From Desulfuromonas acetoxidans DSM 684 (GTDB taxonomy: Bacteria > Desulfobacterota > Desulfuromonadia > Desulfuromonadales > Desulfuromonadaceae), in NCBI RefSeq assembly GCF_000167355.1, contig NZ_AAEW02000002.1, positions 186,001-250,000 on the forward strand: 64,000 nucleotides of DNA. Direction: 5' to 3'. Of this stretch, positions 8,744 to 18,800 are shown in pieces; position 1 is the stretch's first letter; each line of letters starts with the position of its first letter. Under the pieces are notes generated by a model. It made no database searches. It was given only the letters and a program-made list of their open reading frames with translations, and was not told where the DNA came from. The position numbers were made by a program, and so were the translations under genes.

Positions 8744-11266
8744 CTACAGACGCACCAGAACGGCACCGGGGCCGTCAACCAGCTCGGTCGGCGGATTGCA
8801 CAACAGCAACTGAGAGGACTTCACCAGCGGCTCCTGACTGAGTAACTGTTTGACATACTCGGCACGCTGCATTGCCAACTGACGAATCCACTCTTGTGAC
8901 AGAACCGTAGAATCCGCGGTCTCACCAGAGCGTTGCCGCGCTGAGTTCAGAAGACTTTCCCGGTCGGCCACAGAGACCTGACCACACAACGAGAGGGTCA
9001 GTTGGGGACGCTTTGCCAGCAAGGATTTAACACGCTCAAGGTAAACCAGGCTGTCCGATGTCAACGTCGTGCTGCCGGGTTCAAACACCAGCGGCTGAAA
9101 CGTTAGCTGACCACCGATCCCCACCAATTGTCCGGCCTTGGCAACAATGCCCAACGGTGCCAGAGTCAACGTGACCGTATTTTTCACCGCCCCCACCACC
9201 GCTTTACGTACAATGGAGCCCATCGCAACATCAGGACGGGACAGATCTCCACGAATCGGCATCTGTAGCGCAATGTCGCCCTGGCGGTCGCGCAACAGTG
9301 ACAGCGCCATATTGACCGGCAGCCCGAGACGTTCACCCACCTCAAGCTCATCTTCAGGTGTTAAGGGGCGCAATTGTAAACGCTTCAAATGAACCTGACT
9401 GGTCAACGCCGCAACGCCCTGCTCGACGGGCCCCTCCAGGTGCAGATTGAGCTGGCCCTGTTCGAGACGATAACCGATACCTCGCTCAACATAAGCGGAA
9501 ATCGAGGGAAGCTGAAATTCGCTTAATTCACTTGTCAGATTCAGCGACAACGGCTGGGCAAACAACGCCACATCGCCAAGCAGGTGCAAACGGGAATACG
9601 CATCGAGACGGGCGTCAAGCGCCACGGAAGAACGCTGTTCAGAGCGACGGCTGTCCAGCGCCCCCAAACGCAAACGAAGATCATCACCATGCAGACGAAC
9701 CGATGGAGTCACACCCTGATCCTCGATCACCAGCTGGCTGTTGCCATCCACCACAAATGCACCGACGACAACGGCCAACGGTGGGGAATCATCACGCGCA
9801 TCCCCCTGTTGCGGCGACGCCTGTGCGACGAACTGCGGCAGCCACTGCCGCGCTTCGAGAGCACCGCCCGGCAACAGCACAACATCGCCAGCCAGCCCGC
9901 TAAGATGCAGGCGCGCAATGGACAGATGCTGCTGCGCCAGCCAGGACACCTGTTCCCCCGTCAGCTTCGCCAGAGAGAAGACCTGCGGTTGTCGCGGCAG
10001 CGCAACATCGCCCCGGCCAAGCAGAGTGACGCGGGCCAGGGAGAACTCATCCACGCTCAGTGTGCCCGGGGAACTGAACGCAAACGGGCCAATCCGACCA
10101 CTATCCACACCCAGCAATGTCGTGCCACCTGCTAAGTCCAGAACACTCAGGTCGTCCACCTCGACCGTTCCGTTCACCTCGATCTGGCCATTGAGGGTCA
10201 AAAGCCCTTCCCAAATCAACTGACCGGAAGCAACTTCCAGACCCGGCTGTTGCAACACCAGTTGCGCCGGACCGATTTCGAGGCGGTGATGTCCGGCAAG
10301 GTGCAGATTGTGATCAAACAGCATCTCAAGCTGCCCCTGCCAGGAAAGATCCAACTGTTTCACCCACAACGCAGCATGATCAGAGGCCAGGCCCTTACCG
10401 CTCAATTGCCCTTCGACCTTCAGTCGCGCCGGTTGCGTTTCCACAGCGGCCGAGGCCTGTACACGCAGGTGGCCGTCAACATGACCACGCGTGCGGCTCC
10501 ACCCCAGCGCCGTCAGCACGGGATCAAGCGTCTCAAGATCAAGATTTTGAGCATCCAAAGTCATCTCGCTGCGAGCAGGACGGGCAAAGGGATAGTTTTC
10601 TCCCACACAACGGAGCGTTCCGCCGGCGACTGACAGTGAAAGATCGAGTGCGCCGGCCTGCTGCGGCAACCAAGAAACCAGGGGCGAACTGGTGAGATGA
10701 TCAATGTCGATTCGAGTGTCCTGATGACGGTGGCGCAATACCACAGCAACCTGATCACAGGTCACCACGCCGCTGCTGATCCCCCAGGGTTGGCCGGTTG
10801 ACGGAGGCGCAGTCTCGTCGGCCAGAGAATCCTCGCGACTCAGCACCAGGCCAGCAATGGTCAACGGCGCGTCCGGGAGCTGTTCAACCATCAACAGCAC
10901 GTTACCAAGCGTCACTTGCTCAAGATCAAGACGACGCTTGAACAACGGCCACCAGTCCAACTGAACTTCTATCAACTCGGCCAGTGCAACGTCCTCACCG
11001 TTGCGCGTCACCTGCAGCCCTTCGATGCGCAACAGACCGGTGAACGGATTAAAATCAACATCATCCAACCGCGCACTCAACTCGGGCTGGCGATCCAGCC
11101 AGGTGACTGCGACAAAACGTAACGCTTCAGGCAATAATGCCACCACCACACCAACCAGAACGACGACAACCAACAGTCGGTTTCGCCAGGTGTGGCGAGA
11201 CACCGGCCCGGTTGCCGGATCGGGTTGTGCAGGGATGTCGTTGTCATGGTGCGAATCACTGTTCAT
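8744..11266 (-). CDS. DUF748 (AsmA-like) envelope protein
   Basis: An 840-residue protein with one N-terminal membrane anchor (about residues 29-52) and a long beta-rich periplasmic part. The C-terminal third carries the DUF748 hallmarks: LEVGERLGLPVNMALSLL, DRQGDIALQMPIRG, LSRPDV and a LTFQPLVFEPGSTTL segment ahead of an OmpA-like helix. Family members are AsmA/TamB-like and are thought to act in envelope lipid or outer-membrane homeostasis. The start overlaps the end of the MocR-type regulator by 11 bases, so both are translated from one message. Substrate unknown. Confidence 0.8.
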   Translation of the reverse strand: MNSDSHHDNDIPAQPDPATGPVSRHTWRNRLLVVVVLVGVVVALLPEALRFVAVTWLDRQPELSARLDDVDFNPFTGLLRIEGLQVTRNGEDVALAELIEVQLDWWPLFKRRLDLEQVTLGNVLLMVEQLPDAPLTIAGLVLSREDSLADETAPPSTGQPWGISSGVVTCDQVAVVLRHRHQDTRIDIDHLTSSPLVSWLPQQAGALDLSLSVAGGTLRCVGENYPFARPARSEMTLDAQNLDLETLDPVLTALGWSRTRGHVDGHLRVQASAAVETQPARLKVEGQLSGKGLASDHAALWVKQLDLSWQGQLEMLFDHNLHLAGHHRLEIGPAQLVLQQPGLEVASGQLIWEGLLTLNGQIEVNGTVEVDDLSVLDLAGGTTLLGVDSGRIGPFAFSSPGTLSVDEFSLARVTLLGRGDVALPRQPQVFSLAKLTGEQVSWLAQQHLSIARLHLSGLAGDVVLLPGGALEARQWLPQFVAQASPQQGDARDDSPPLAVVVGAFVVDGNSQLVIEDQGVTPSVRLHGDDLRLRLGALDSRRSEQRSSVALDARLDAYSRLHLLGDVALFAQPLSLNLTSELSEFQLPSISAYVERGIGYRLEQGQLNLHLEGPVEQGVAALTSQVHLKRLQLRPLTPEDELEVGERLGLPVNMALSLLRDRQGDIALQMPIRGDLSRPDVAMGSIVRKAVVGAVKNTVTLTLAPLGIVAKAGQLVGIGGQLTFQPLVFEPGSTTLTSDSLVYLERVKSLLAKRPQLTLSLCGQVSVADRESLLNSARQRSGETADSTVLSQEWIRQLAMQRAEYVKQLLSQEPLVKSSQLLLCNPPTELVDGPGAVLVRL

Positions 11267-12689
11267 CGATCATCTCCCCGGCCAACCGGCCCAAGTGTTC
11301 CACGCCTCTTTCGAGATTGTCGTTCCACACGCCACTGTAACTGAGACGGATAAAATGGCCGTAACAATCCTGAGTGGTAAAGATCGCCCCCGGAGCCACG
11401 GCAATACCCCGCTGTTTGGCACGCAAGAAAAAGTCTACCGCATCAAGACGCTGTGGCAATTCCATCCACAACACGCTGCCGCCCTCTGGGCGGGTGACAC
11501 GCGTACCATCGGGAAAGGTTCGCCCCAAAGCCTGCAACATGGCGTGCATCGATGTTTCAAGACAGTGCCGCAAGCGGCGCAGATGACGGGTATGGTAACC
11601 TGCATCCAGATAAGCAGCCACAGTCCGCTGAGTAGGAGTGGCACAAGAGACGTTGGTGGTGTATTTCATCTCCAGCGCCCGGTCATAATAGCGCGCCGGT
11701 AACAGCCAACCGACTCGAAATCCGGGAGCCAGGGTTTTGGAAAACGAATTGCAGTGCAACACCTGGTTGTTTCGATCATAACTTTTAAAGGTCGAGGGCC
11801 GCTGCTCGCCAAAATACAGCTCACCCGCCACATCATCTTCAACCAGGGGCACGTCATAACGGGCCAGCAGTTCGACAATCTGCTGCTTGGCAGCATCACT
11901 GAGCCGGCTACCGTCCGGATTGTTGAAATTACCGCACAGAATGCAGGCACTCACCGGCTGACGTTGCAGGACCTTCTCCAATTGCTGCGGTGAAATGCCA
12001 CGCTGTGGATCAGATGGCAGCTCAATAGCACGCAAGCCGCAGTTTTCAATCAGTTGTAAAAAACAATGATAAGTGGGCGACGCAATGACAACGCTGTCGC
12101 CAGGACGCGTCAGACTGCGCAATGCCAGATAAAGAGCCTCCATGGCACCACAGGTGACAATGATTTCATCGGCATCGACCTGAATCCCCATCGTAGCCAC
12201 GTAACGGGCAATCTGCTGGCGCAGCCAGCGATCACCGCTGATCTCACTGTACCCGAGCATCAGATCGCCCTGTTCACGCATCTGCTGTTGCAGCAGGCGA
12301 CTGAGCGCCTTGCCCGGCAACAGCGACACGTCCGGACAAATGACGCTGAACGGCAGCAGGTCGGTACAGCCCACGGTATCCAACACGTCGCGGGTCAACT
12401 CCGGTCGAGACACGCCGCGTGGCTGATCATCCACCCGTCCCTCCCCTTGCGGTTGCGGCAGCGGGCAGCTTTCACCGCACCAGAAAAACCCGGAACGTTG
12501 GCGAGCTTCAACCAGGCCTTTGCGCTCGAGTTCCTGATAGGCCGTATTGACGGTCGCGATGGAAAGACGCAATGAGCCACTCAGCTGACGCAGTGACGGC
12601 AGGCGCTGGCCAACAGTCAATGTCCCGCGCTGGGCCATCGAACGAATATGGTTTTCCACGGCCTGATAACGAAACGGACTATCACTCAT
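11256..12689 (-). CDS. MocR-type regulator (GntR helix-turn-helix plus aminotransferase)
   Basis: ATG at 12689 with ggggaga upstream; a GTG at 12704 overlaps that site. About 477 residues. Residues 1-70 are a GntR winged helix (RLPSLRQLSGSLRLSIATVN); the rest is a fold-type I aminotransferase with NNPDGSRLSD, DDVAGELYFG and the PLP lysine in NSFSKTLAPGFRVGW. MocR proteins usually sense PLP or an amino-acid analogue and regulate a divergent gene. The divergent neighbour here is a 43-residue lipoprotein-like gene; an inverted repeat lies between them. The overlap with DUF748 downstream is unusual for this family. Confidence 0.85.
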   Translation of the reverse strand: MSDSPFRYQAVENHIRSMAQRGTLTVGQRLPSLRQLSGSLRLSIATVNTAYQELERKGLVEARQRSGFFWCGESCPLPQPQGEGRVDDQPRGVSRPELTRDVLDTVGCTDLLPFSVICPDVSLLPGKALSRLLQQQMREQGDLMLGYSEISGDRWLRQQIARYVATMGIQVDADEIIVTCGAMEALYLALRSLTRPGDSVVIASPTYHCFLQLIENCGLRAIELPSDPQRGISPQQLEKVLQRQPVSACILCGNFNNPDGSRLSDAAKQQIVELLARYDVPLVEDDVAGELYFGEQRPSTFKSYDRNNQVLHCNSFSKTLAPGFRVGWLLPARYYDRALEMKYTTNVSCATPTQRTVAAYLDAGYHTRHLRRLRHCLETSMHAMLQALGRTFPDGTRVTRPEGGSVLWMELPQRLDAVDFFLRAKQRGIAVAPGAIFTTQDCYGHFIRLSYSGVWNDNLERGVEHLGRLAGEMIDEQ

Positions 12690-12741
12690 AACGGTTCTCC
12701 CCACGCAAAACTGTACTGATCATTTTTTAAGTTTTCTGTAT

Positions 12742-12756
12742 CTGTTTTGTAAACAG
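12742..12756. promoter_or_regulatory. Inverted repeat in divergent promoter
   Basis: ctgttt-tgt-aaacag, six-base perfect arms, between the MocR-type gene and the small gene at 12812; candidate operator for the MocR regulator. Partial ctgta repeats lie just beside it. Confidence 0.3.
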
Positions 12757-12811
12757 TTTTTTTGTTTTTCTTGAACCATGTCTTTTTCACGTCTAAAAAA
12801 GGGGAGAAACC

Positions 12812-12943
12812 ATGCGTTTCGTTCTGATCATCAGCGTCCTGGCTCTTGCGGCCCTGCTGTGGCTGTCGTGCACTCCCAAGCCCACTGGGCACACTCCGGA
12901 TCCGTTGAAACAGGTCGACCGGCTACAGCTTGACGGTTTATAA
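12812..12943 (+). CDS. Very small putative lipoprotein
   Basis: A 43-residue frame with ATG at 12812 and a good ribosome binding site (gggag). Residues 1-17 are hydrophobic (MRFVLIISVLALAALLWLSC) and end in SC followed by Thr-Pro-Lys-Pro, like a lipoprotein signal, although tryptophan at -3 is a poor lipobox. The short mature part is Pro-rich then DPLKQVDRLQL. Divergent from the MocR-type regulator, so possibly its target. No family recognised. Confidence 0.55.
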   Translation: MRFVLIISVLALAALLWLSCTPKPTGHTPDPLKQVDRLQLDGL

Positions 12944-12965
12944 CAGGGTGTTGACCAAAGCGTCA

Positions 12966-12993
12966 CTTGAGATTTCGCCTCAGGCACTATACT
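12966..12993 (+). promoter_or_regulatory. Likely sigma-70 promoter of gloB
   Basis: cttgag (12966-12971), 16 bases, tatact (12988-12993), about 40 bases before the gloB start. Confidence 0.4.
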
Positions 12994-13032
12994 CTGGAAA
13001 GACGATGTTCTTTTAGAGTGAAGGAGGAGCCA

Positions 13033-13782
13033 ATGGTTGAGATCACTTTGCTTCAGGCCCATGACGACAACTACGCCTACATGATCAGCGACGGCGACAC
13101 CACCATTGCCATTGATCCCGGGGAAGCCGAGCCAGTCCTCGACTATCTGGAAAAACACGGCCGATCCCTGTCGCTGATCCTCAACACCCACATGCATCAG
13201 GATCATTGCGGCGGCAATCTGACTCTCAAACGACTCACCGGCTGCCATATTGCCGGTGGTGACGAGCGCATTGTCGGCGTGGACCGTCTGTTACAGGAAG
13301 ACAGTGTTCTTCCCGGCCTGCCATGGCCCCTTCAGGTTATGCACACGCCCGGCCACACCCGAGGCGATTGCTGCTACTATCTTCCGCAATGCGAGGCATT
13401 ATTTTGTGGCGACACCCTGTTCAGCGGCGGCTGCGGTCGGGTGTTTGAAGGCACCATGGAGCAGCTCTACCACAGCTTGCAGAAAATCACTGCCCTGCCG
13501 GAAACGACCCGACTGTACTGCGGTCATGAATACACCGAAGAGAACTACCGTTTTGCCGCCAGCATCGAACCCAGCTCGGCTACTGTCCATGACAAACTGT
13601 CACGGGTACACTATTTGCGCAACCACGGAAAACCCACCTTGCCGGTAACTCTGGCCGAAGAACTGCTGTGCAATCCATTTCTACGCTGTGAGGAAAAAGA
13701 GCTGCAGCGGGCATTGAAAATGGAGCAGGCCTCTGCTGTTGAGGTGTTCACCGATCTGCGTCAGCGAAAAAACCGCTTTTAA
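13033..13782 (+). CDS. gloB: Hydroxyacylglutathione hydrolase (glyoxalase II)
   Basis: ATG at 13033 follows aaggagg; an ATG at 12967 lies inside the promoter. 249 residues of the metallo-beta-lactamase fold: metal ligands in THMHQDHCGGN, GHTRGD, FCGDTLFSGGCGRVFEG and YCGHEYTEENYRFA. It hydrolyses S-lactoylglutathione or a similar thioester from methylglyoxal detoxification in the cytoplasm. Length matches the family (about 250). Preceded by the tiny lipoprotein gene and followed by a separately started diguanylate cyclase. Confidence 0.88.
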   Translation: MVEITLLQAHDDNYAYMISDGDTTIAIDPGEAEPVLDYLEKHGRSLSLILNTHMHQDHCGGNLTLKRLTGCHIAGGDERIVGVDRLLQEDSVLPGLPWPLQVMHTPGHTRGDCCYYLPQCEALFCGDTLFSGGCGRVFEGTMEQLYHSLQKITALPETTRLYCGHEYTEENYRFAASIEPSSATVHDKLSRVHYLRNHGKPTLPVTLAEELLCNPFLRCEEKELQRALKMEQASAVEVFTDLRQRKNRF

Positions 13783-13893
13783 TGCCAATACAAAAAGTGA
13801 TAAATCACCATGGGAACCTAACAAAGTAGCCCTCTAAAAAAGATCCTCAATGAAAGCAGCTTTCGGTTTTCACACAGGACTGAGGACAAACGC

Positions 13894-14799
13894 ATGTGCA
13901 GTCTCGACGAAAAAAATTTCCGTACCATTCTCAATGAACTTTACGACGGTCTCTATTTCGTCGACCACACCCGAACCATCACCTTCTGGAACAAGGCCGC
14001 AGAACGGATCACCGGGTTTACCGCCGAAGAAGTGATCGGCTCATGTTGCGGGGATGATATCCTCACTCATGTTGATGACACCGGCAACAACCTGTGCCTC
14101 GGCCATTGCCCACTGGCGGCTACGATCACGGATCAATCGCCTCGGGCGGCGCAGGTGTATCTGCACCATAAACAGGGCCACCGTGTTCCGGTCTCCGTGC
14201 GCATCTCTGTGCTCACGGATGAAACCGGGGCGGTGATCGGTGCGGCTGAACTGTTCTCCGACATCTCCGACCATCGCGCTAATGAGCTGCGCGTCAAAGA
14301 ACTTGAACAACTGGCCCTGGTCGACAAGTTGACCCAACTGGCCAATCGCCGCTACATTGAATCACAACTGGAGAAACATCTGACTGAATTTCGTCGCACC
14401 CAGTTGCCGTTTGCCGTCTATTTCTTCGACATCGACCATTTTAAACAGATCAATGACACCTACGGTCATGATGCCGGCGACACAGTGTTGAAATTTTTGG
14501 CGAAAACCCTGATCGACAATGGTCGGGCTTTTGATATTTACGGACGGTGGGGCGGCGAGGAGTTTATCGCGATTATCCGCAACCTCGATGGGGAGAACTT
14601 GCTCACTTTCGGCGAGCGGTTACGGATGCTGGTGGAACAATCGTACCTGAAATGGGGGGAGCACCGGCTGGCGGTTACCGTTTCTCTCGGCGGCACCTTG
14701 GCGCAAAACGATGATACGCTCGACAGCCTCATCAAACGCGCGGACCGACTGCTTTACACCAGTAAAAAGAACGGGCGCAATCGGTTGACAATCGGTTGA
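13894..14799 (+). CDS. PAS-GGDEF diguanylate cyclase
   Basis: A 301-residue soluble protein, ATG preceded by gagga. Residues 8-125 are a PAS domain (DGLYFVDHTRTITFWNKAAE) with several cysteines in DDTGNNLCLGHC; then a linker helix and GGDEF domain. The signature is GGEEF, and RAFD lies in the position of the inhibitory RxxD site, as in PleD, so an active, product-inhibited enzyme making c-di-GMP is expected. Its 3' end faces the HD-GYP gene nine bases away, placing synthesis and degradation enzymes back to back. Confidence 0.88.
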   Translation: MCSLDEKNFRTILNELYDGLYFVDHTRTITFWNKAAERITGFTAEEVIGSCCGDDILTHVDDTGNNLCLGHCPLAATITDQSPRAAQVYLHHKQGHRVPVSVRISVLTDETGAVIGAAELFSDISDHRANELRVKELEQLALVDKLTQLANRRYIESQLEKHLTEFRRTQLPFAVYFFDIDHFKQINDTYGHDAGDTVLKFLAKTLIDNGRAFDIYGRWGGEEFIAIIRNLDGENLLTFGERLRMLVEQSYLKWGEHRLAVTVSLGGTLAQNDDTLDSLIKRADRLLYTSKKNGRNRLTIG

Positions 14800-14808
14800 C
14801 CGGCAGCC

Positions 14809-15873
14809 TCAGTCCTCATCGGCAAAACGCTGGCGAATGGTGACAAACTGGTCAAGGTGAGCAACGAATAAGACCACCAGTTGGGGATCAAAATGGTGCC
14901 CGGCTTGCTGCTGAATCTCGGCAACGGCATCCTCCACCGACCAAGCCTCTTTATAGGGGCGCTGACTGGTCAAAGCATCAAACACATCACAGACCGCGAC
15001 AATTCGCGCACACAGGGGAATCTCCTCTCCGGCCAGTCCATGTGGGTAACCGCTTCCGTCCCATTTTTCATGATGAAAACGGGTCGTTTCCCAGGCCATG
15101 GTCATCAGTTCCGAGGGATGATCGCCAATAATCTGACTGCCGATCACCGGATGGCGGTTGATCTCTAACCGCTCCTCCTCTGTCAACCTCGCCGGTTTAA
15201 GCAAAATGGCATCGGGAATCCCGATCTTACCAACATCGTGCATGGTGCTGGCATAAAACAGCATGGTGGTATAATCCGAGTCCTGTCCGTGCAACCGGGC
15301 CAACAAACTGGAAAAATGGCTGATCCGTTCCACATGGGCACCGGTTTCGTTGTCGCGAAATTCTCCCGCCACACCGAGACGGCGCACAATCTCCAACTGG
15401 GTCTGACGAATCTCTTCGGTGCGCTGACACACCTCTTTTTCCAGCGTCTCAGCTCGCAGTACCTGGCGCGTATAGTACATGCGTGTTTCCAGGCAATTGC
15501 GAATGCGCAGCAACACCTCCCAAGCTTCAAACGGCTTGGTAAGAAAATCCTTGGCTCCAGCATCCAGAGCACGCCTTCTGGTTTCAGTATCGGTTTGCGC
15601 GGTCAGGACAATGACCGGCACATAATCCTCGCCAATCGCCTCATCCAACAACGCCATCACCTCGAAACCACTCAGCCACGGCATACGGATATCAAGCAGG
15701 ATCAGGTCAAACTGATGTTCGTGGTACAACGTCACCACCTCACGCGGGTCCGTGGTGCTGAACAGGTGCAGATAATCGTCCTCTTCAAGGATCGCTTCAA
15801 GAAGAGCCACATTGGCGGGATTGTCATCAACGATCAGTATTTTGGATTCACTTATAGACATCAGCGGCGTCAT
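14809..15873 (-). CDS. Response regulator with HD-GYP output
   Basis: 354 residues: receiver domain at about 10-125 (ILIVDDN, phosphoacceptor in LILLDIRMP, LTKPF), a coiled linker, then HD-GYP (HDVGKIGIPDAIL, HPVIGSQIIG, HHEKWDGSGYPHG, CDVFDALTS). The domain hydrolyses c-di-GMP, as in RpfG. The start codon overlaps the stop of the hybrid kinase gene as TGATG/ATGA, so phosphotransfer from that kinase is likely. It is the last gene of a three-gene operon. Confidence 0.88.
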   Translation of the reverse strand: MTPLMSISESKILIVDDNPANVALLEAILEEDDYLHLFSTTDPREVVTLYHEHQFDLILLDIRMPWLSGFEVMALLDEAIGEDYVPVIVLTAQTDTETRRRALDAGAKDFLTKPFEAWEVLLRIRNCLETRMYYTRQVLRAETLEKEVCQRTEEIRQTQLEIVRRLGVAGEFRDNETGAHVERISHFSSLLARLHGQDSDYTTMLFYASTMHDVGKIGIPDAILLKPARLTEEERLEINRHPVIGSQIIGDHPSELMTMAWETTRFHHEKWDGSGYPHGLAGEEIPLCARIVAVCDVFDALTSQRPYKEAWSVEDAVAEIQQQAGHHFDPQLVVLFVAHLDQFVTIRQRFADED

Positions 15874-18800
15874 CGGCGCGTCTCCATCAGGTCTTCAAGC
15901 AGAAATTTCATCTGTTCAAAATCCACCGGTTTGGCGAGAAAACCATCAAAGCCCAATTCACCGGCTCGGCGCAAGGTCTGTTTCATGGCATCAGCACTGA
16001 CGGCAATCACCGGGATCTGAGCGGTTTGTTCATCCTGGCGCAACCGTTGGAATACCTCAAAGCCATCAATACCAGGCAGATTGAGATCTAGAAGAATCAC
16101 CGCCGGGAGAACCTCTGCGGCCATGGCGAGGCCACTTTCACCATCAGCACAACACACCAACGCAGCGCGCTCCCACTCTTCAAAAAAACCGGTCATCAAG
16201 CTGAGATTACCGGGATTGTCTTCGATGTACAGCACCTTGGCGTGGCTATCGACAGCAGCCTCGTCGTAACCACAAATAATTGTCTCTGCGCTCAGCGTTG
16301 GGACCTCATCCTCGACAACCTCGTCAGCCAATGGCAACGTAAACCAGAACGTACTGCCTTGGCCATAGCGGCTCTCAAAATCGATCTGCCCACCCATGGC
16401 CTCAACCAATTGTTTGGTGATGGTCATGCCGATTCCAGTGCCCTCGATATTCTCGGAATCCTGAGCCAGGCGGGCAAACGGCACAAACAACTGTTTCTGT
16501 TTCTCTTCAGCAATGCCCAGACCATTATCGATCACCTGAAAGCGCAAAAATCCCGTCGGTTCATTGGCCTGGACATGGATGGTCACGTCACCTCCGGGGC
16601 GATTGTATTTTGCCGCATTAGACAGCAAGTTAACCAGCACCTGCTTGGTGCGCGTGTAATCGGCCTTCACCAACGGGAAGGTCTGCTCACCACAACAGCT
16701 GTGAAAGGTAACCTGATGTTGCTCGGCAAGGCTGTGCAGTAACGGCAGGCATTCGTTGATGATATGACAGGGATCAACCGCCTCCACCGATAACGACAAC
16801 TTGCCCGCTTCAATACGCGCCAGATCAAGGACTTCGTTGATCAGTTCAAGCAGATGTTTCCCGGCACCGTCGATCTGTTCCACCATGGAGCGGTGTTTGT
16901 CGTTGAGCGGATTTTTGCGACTCGACAGCATTAATTGAGAGAAGCCGTTGATGGCGTTAAGCGGAGTCCGCAATTCATGACTCATCCGCGACAGAAATTC
17001 CGACTTGGCCCGGTTGGCCTCTTCGGCCTGCTTGCGGGCTTTTTTCAATTCGGTAATATTTTCCTTCAATGCAACAAAGTGACTGATCTCACCCTGATCA
17101 TTCTTAATCGGCGATACCAGGACACTTTCATCGTATAACGTGCCGTCTTTCTTGCGATTGACAAACTCCCCCTGCCAGACATGGCCATCAAGTATCGTCT
17201 GCCACATCTGGGTAAACACCTGTTTCGGCGTTTTTCCCGCATTGAGCACCCGCGGATTTTTGCCAACCACTTCATCGAAGCGATAGCCGGTGGCCTGTTC
17301 AAAATAGGGATTAACGTACTCGATCTGGCCATGAACATCAGTGATCACCACACTGCTGGGGTTCTGAGCCACCACCATGCTCAGCACCCGGTTTTCCTCC
17401 TCCGCCCTTTTGCGCTGGGTAATCAAACGGGAACAGAGGATAAACTGCTCCAGACCGCTTTCGTTCTCAAACCGTTCAATGAACGATTCAAGAACCTGGA
17501 TCTGACCGGCATGGTCATACACCCGATATTCCACCGGGGTGGTGGTTCCGAACTGTTGATGCAATGTCGGCAGATCGATATGACGCAGATCATCCTGGAC
17601 GACAAACTCACGAATATCGTGCCCAACCATGTCCTCCACAGAGCGGCCAAACAGCTTCTCCGCAGCCGGGCTGGTGTATCCGACGATACCGTCAGCATCG
17701 ACGATGGTGATGATATCGGTCACATTTTCAATCAAACGACGGAAATGGCGCTCACGCGATGCCAGAATCTTCTGCGCCTTTTTCAGTTCGCCGGTGCGCT
17801 CTTCAACCCGCACCTCCAATTGATCTTTCGCTTCCTGCAACTGCTGCTGAGCACGTTTGTGCTCAGTAACGTCGAGGGAATATTCAATAATGTTAACCAG
17901 TTCTCCATGATCATTGAAAATTGGATAGCCATGCACCTCGACATACATCGTTTCGCCGTCGACGTTTGGATGAACATAATCAATAGTGATCGGTTTCAAC
18001 TCAGACTTAACCCGTGCAAGAGTACAGGGATGATCGCCATCGCTGCAGTTCCCATTCAGGCGCTGCGTGCGGGCATAACAGGTGGGCTGATGCCAATCAT
18101 CGCACAGATCGCGAGCCGCCGAATTGGCCATGACGACTTTTGAATCGGCAACGCTGATAACAAGAAAGGGATGATCCAGTGATTCCAAGGTCGTCGTGAG
18201 AAAACGCGCCTGTTCGGAAAGTTGCTGTTCGGTTTTACGCCGCTCAGAGATCTCCCCCTCCAACTGACGGGTACGCGACTGCACCATGCTTTCAAGATTT
18301 TCATTGATCGTCGCCAGCTCCTGCTGGTAGCGCTGACGTTCGGCAAAAATCCGCCGACTGCGATAAAGAACCACGCCGCCGATCACCAGCAACAATGACA
18401 CCGATAGCACGATGGAGAGCAGTTCCGTTTGCCGGTACGTCTCACTGAAACGTTTATTGTATTCCTGCAGGCGGCCGGCTTCTTTTTGACTGGTGAAGTG
18501 CAACCGATTGGCGTTTTCCAGAATACGGCTGAAAAAAGGATGGATCGCCTTATATTGAAAGCTCACCCGGCGAATGGTGTCTGCCGTCATCATCGGATCA
18601 CGAAACTCCAAGATCACGACCCGGTGTTCGGCCAGTTGCTTAAACGACTGGATCATCTCGGCCAGTTCGACCATTTTGGCCCGTAATTCCAACGCCTCGA
18701 TGTTAATCCGGCCAGGTGCATAATTGGTGTAGTGCAGTTGTCTGTGAACGCTCTCCTCGGCGCTGAAGTTCACCGGATATTCCTCTTCTGCAATACCGCC

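Noticed and set aside
17181-18143. 320-residue plus-strand frame over the hybrid kinase
   Set aside because: Antisense to well-conserved PAS domains.
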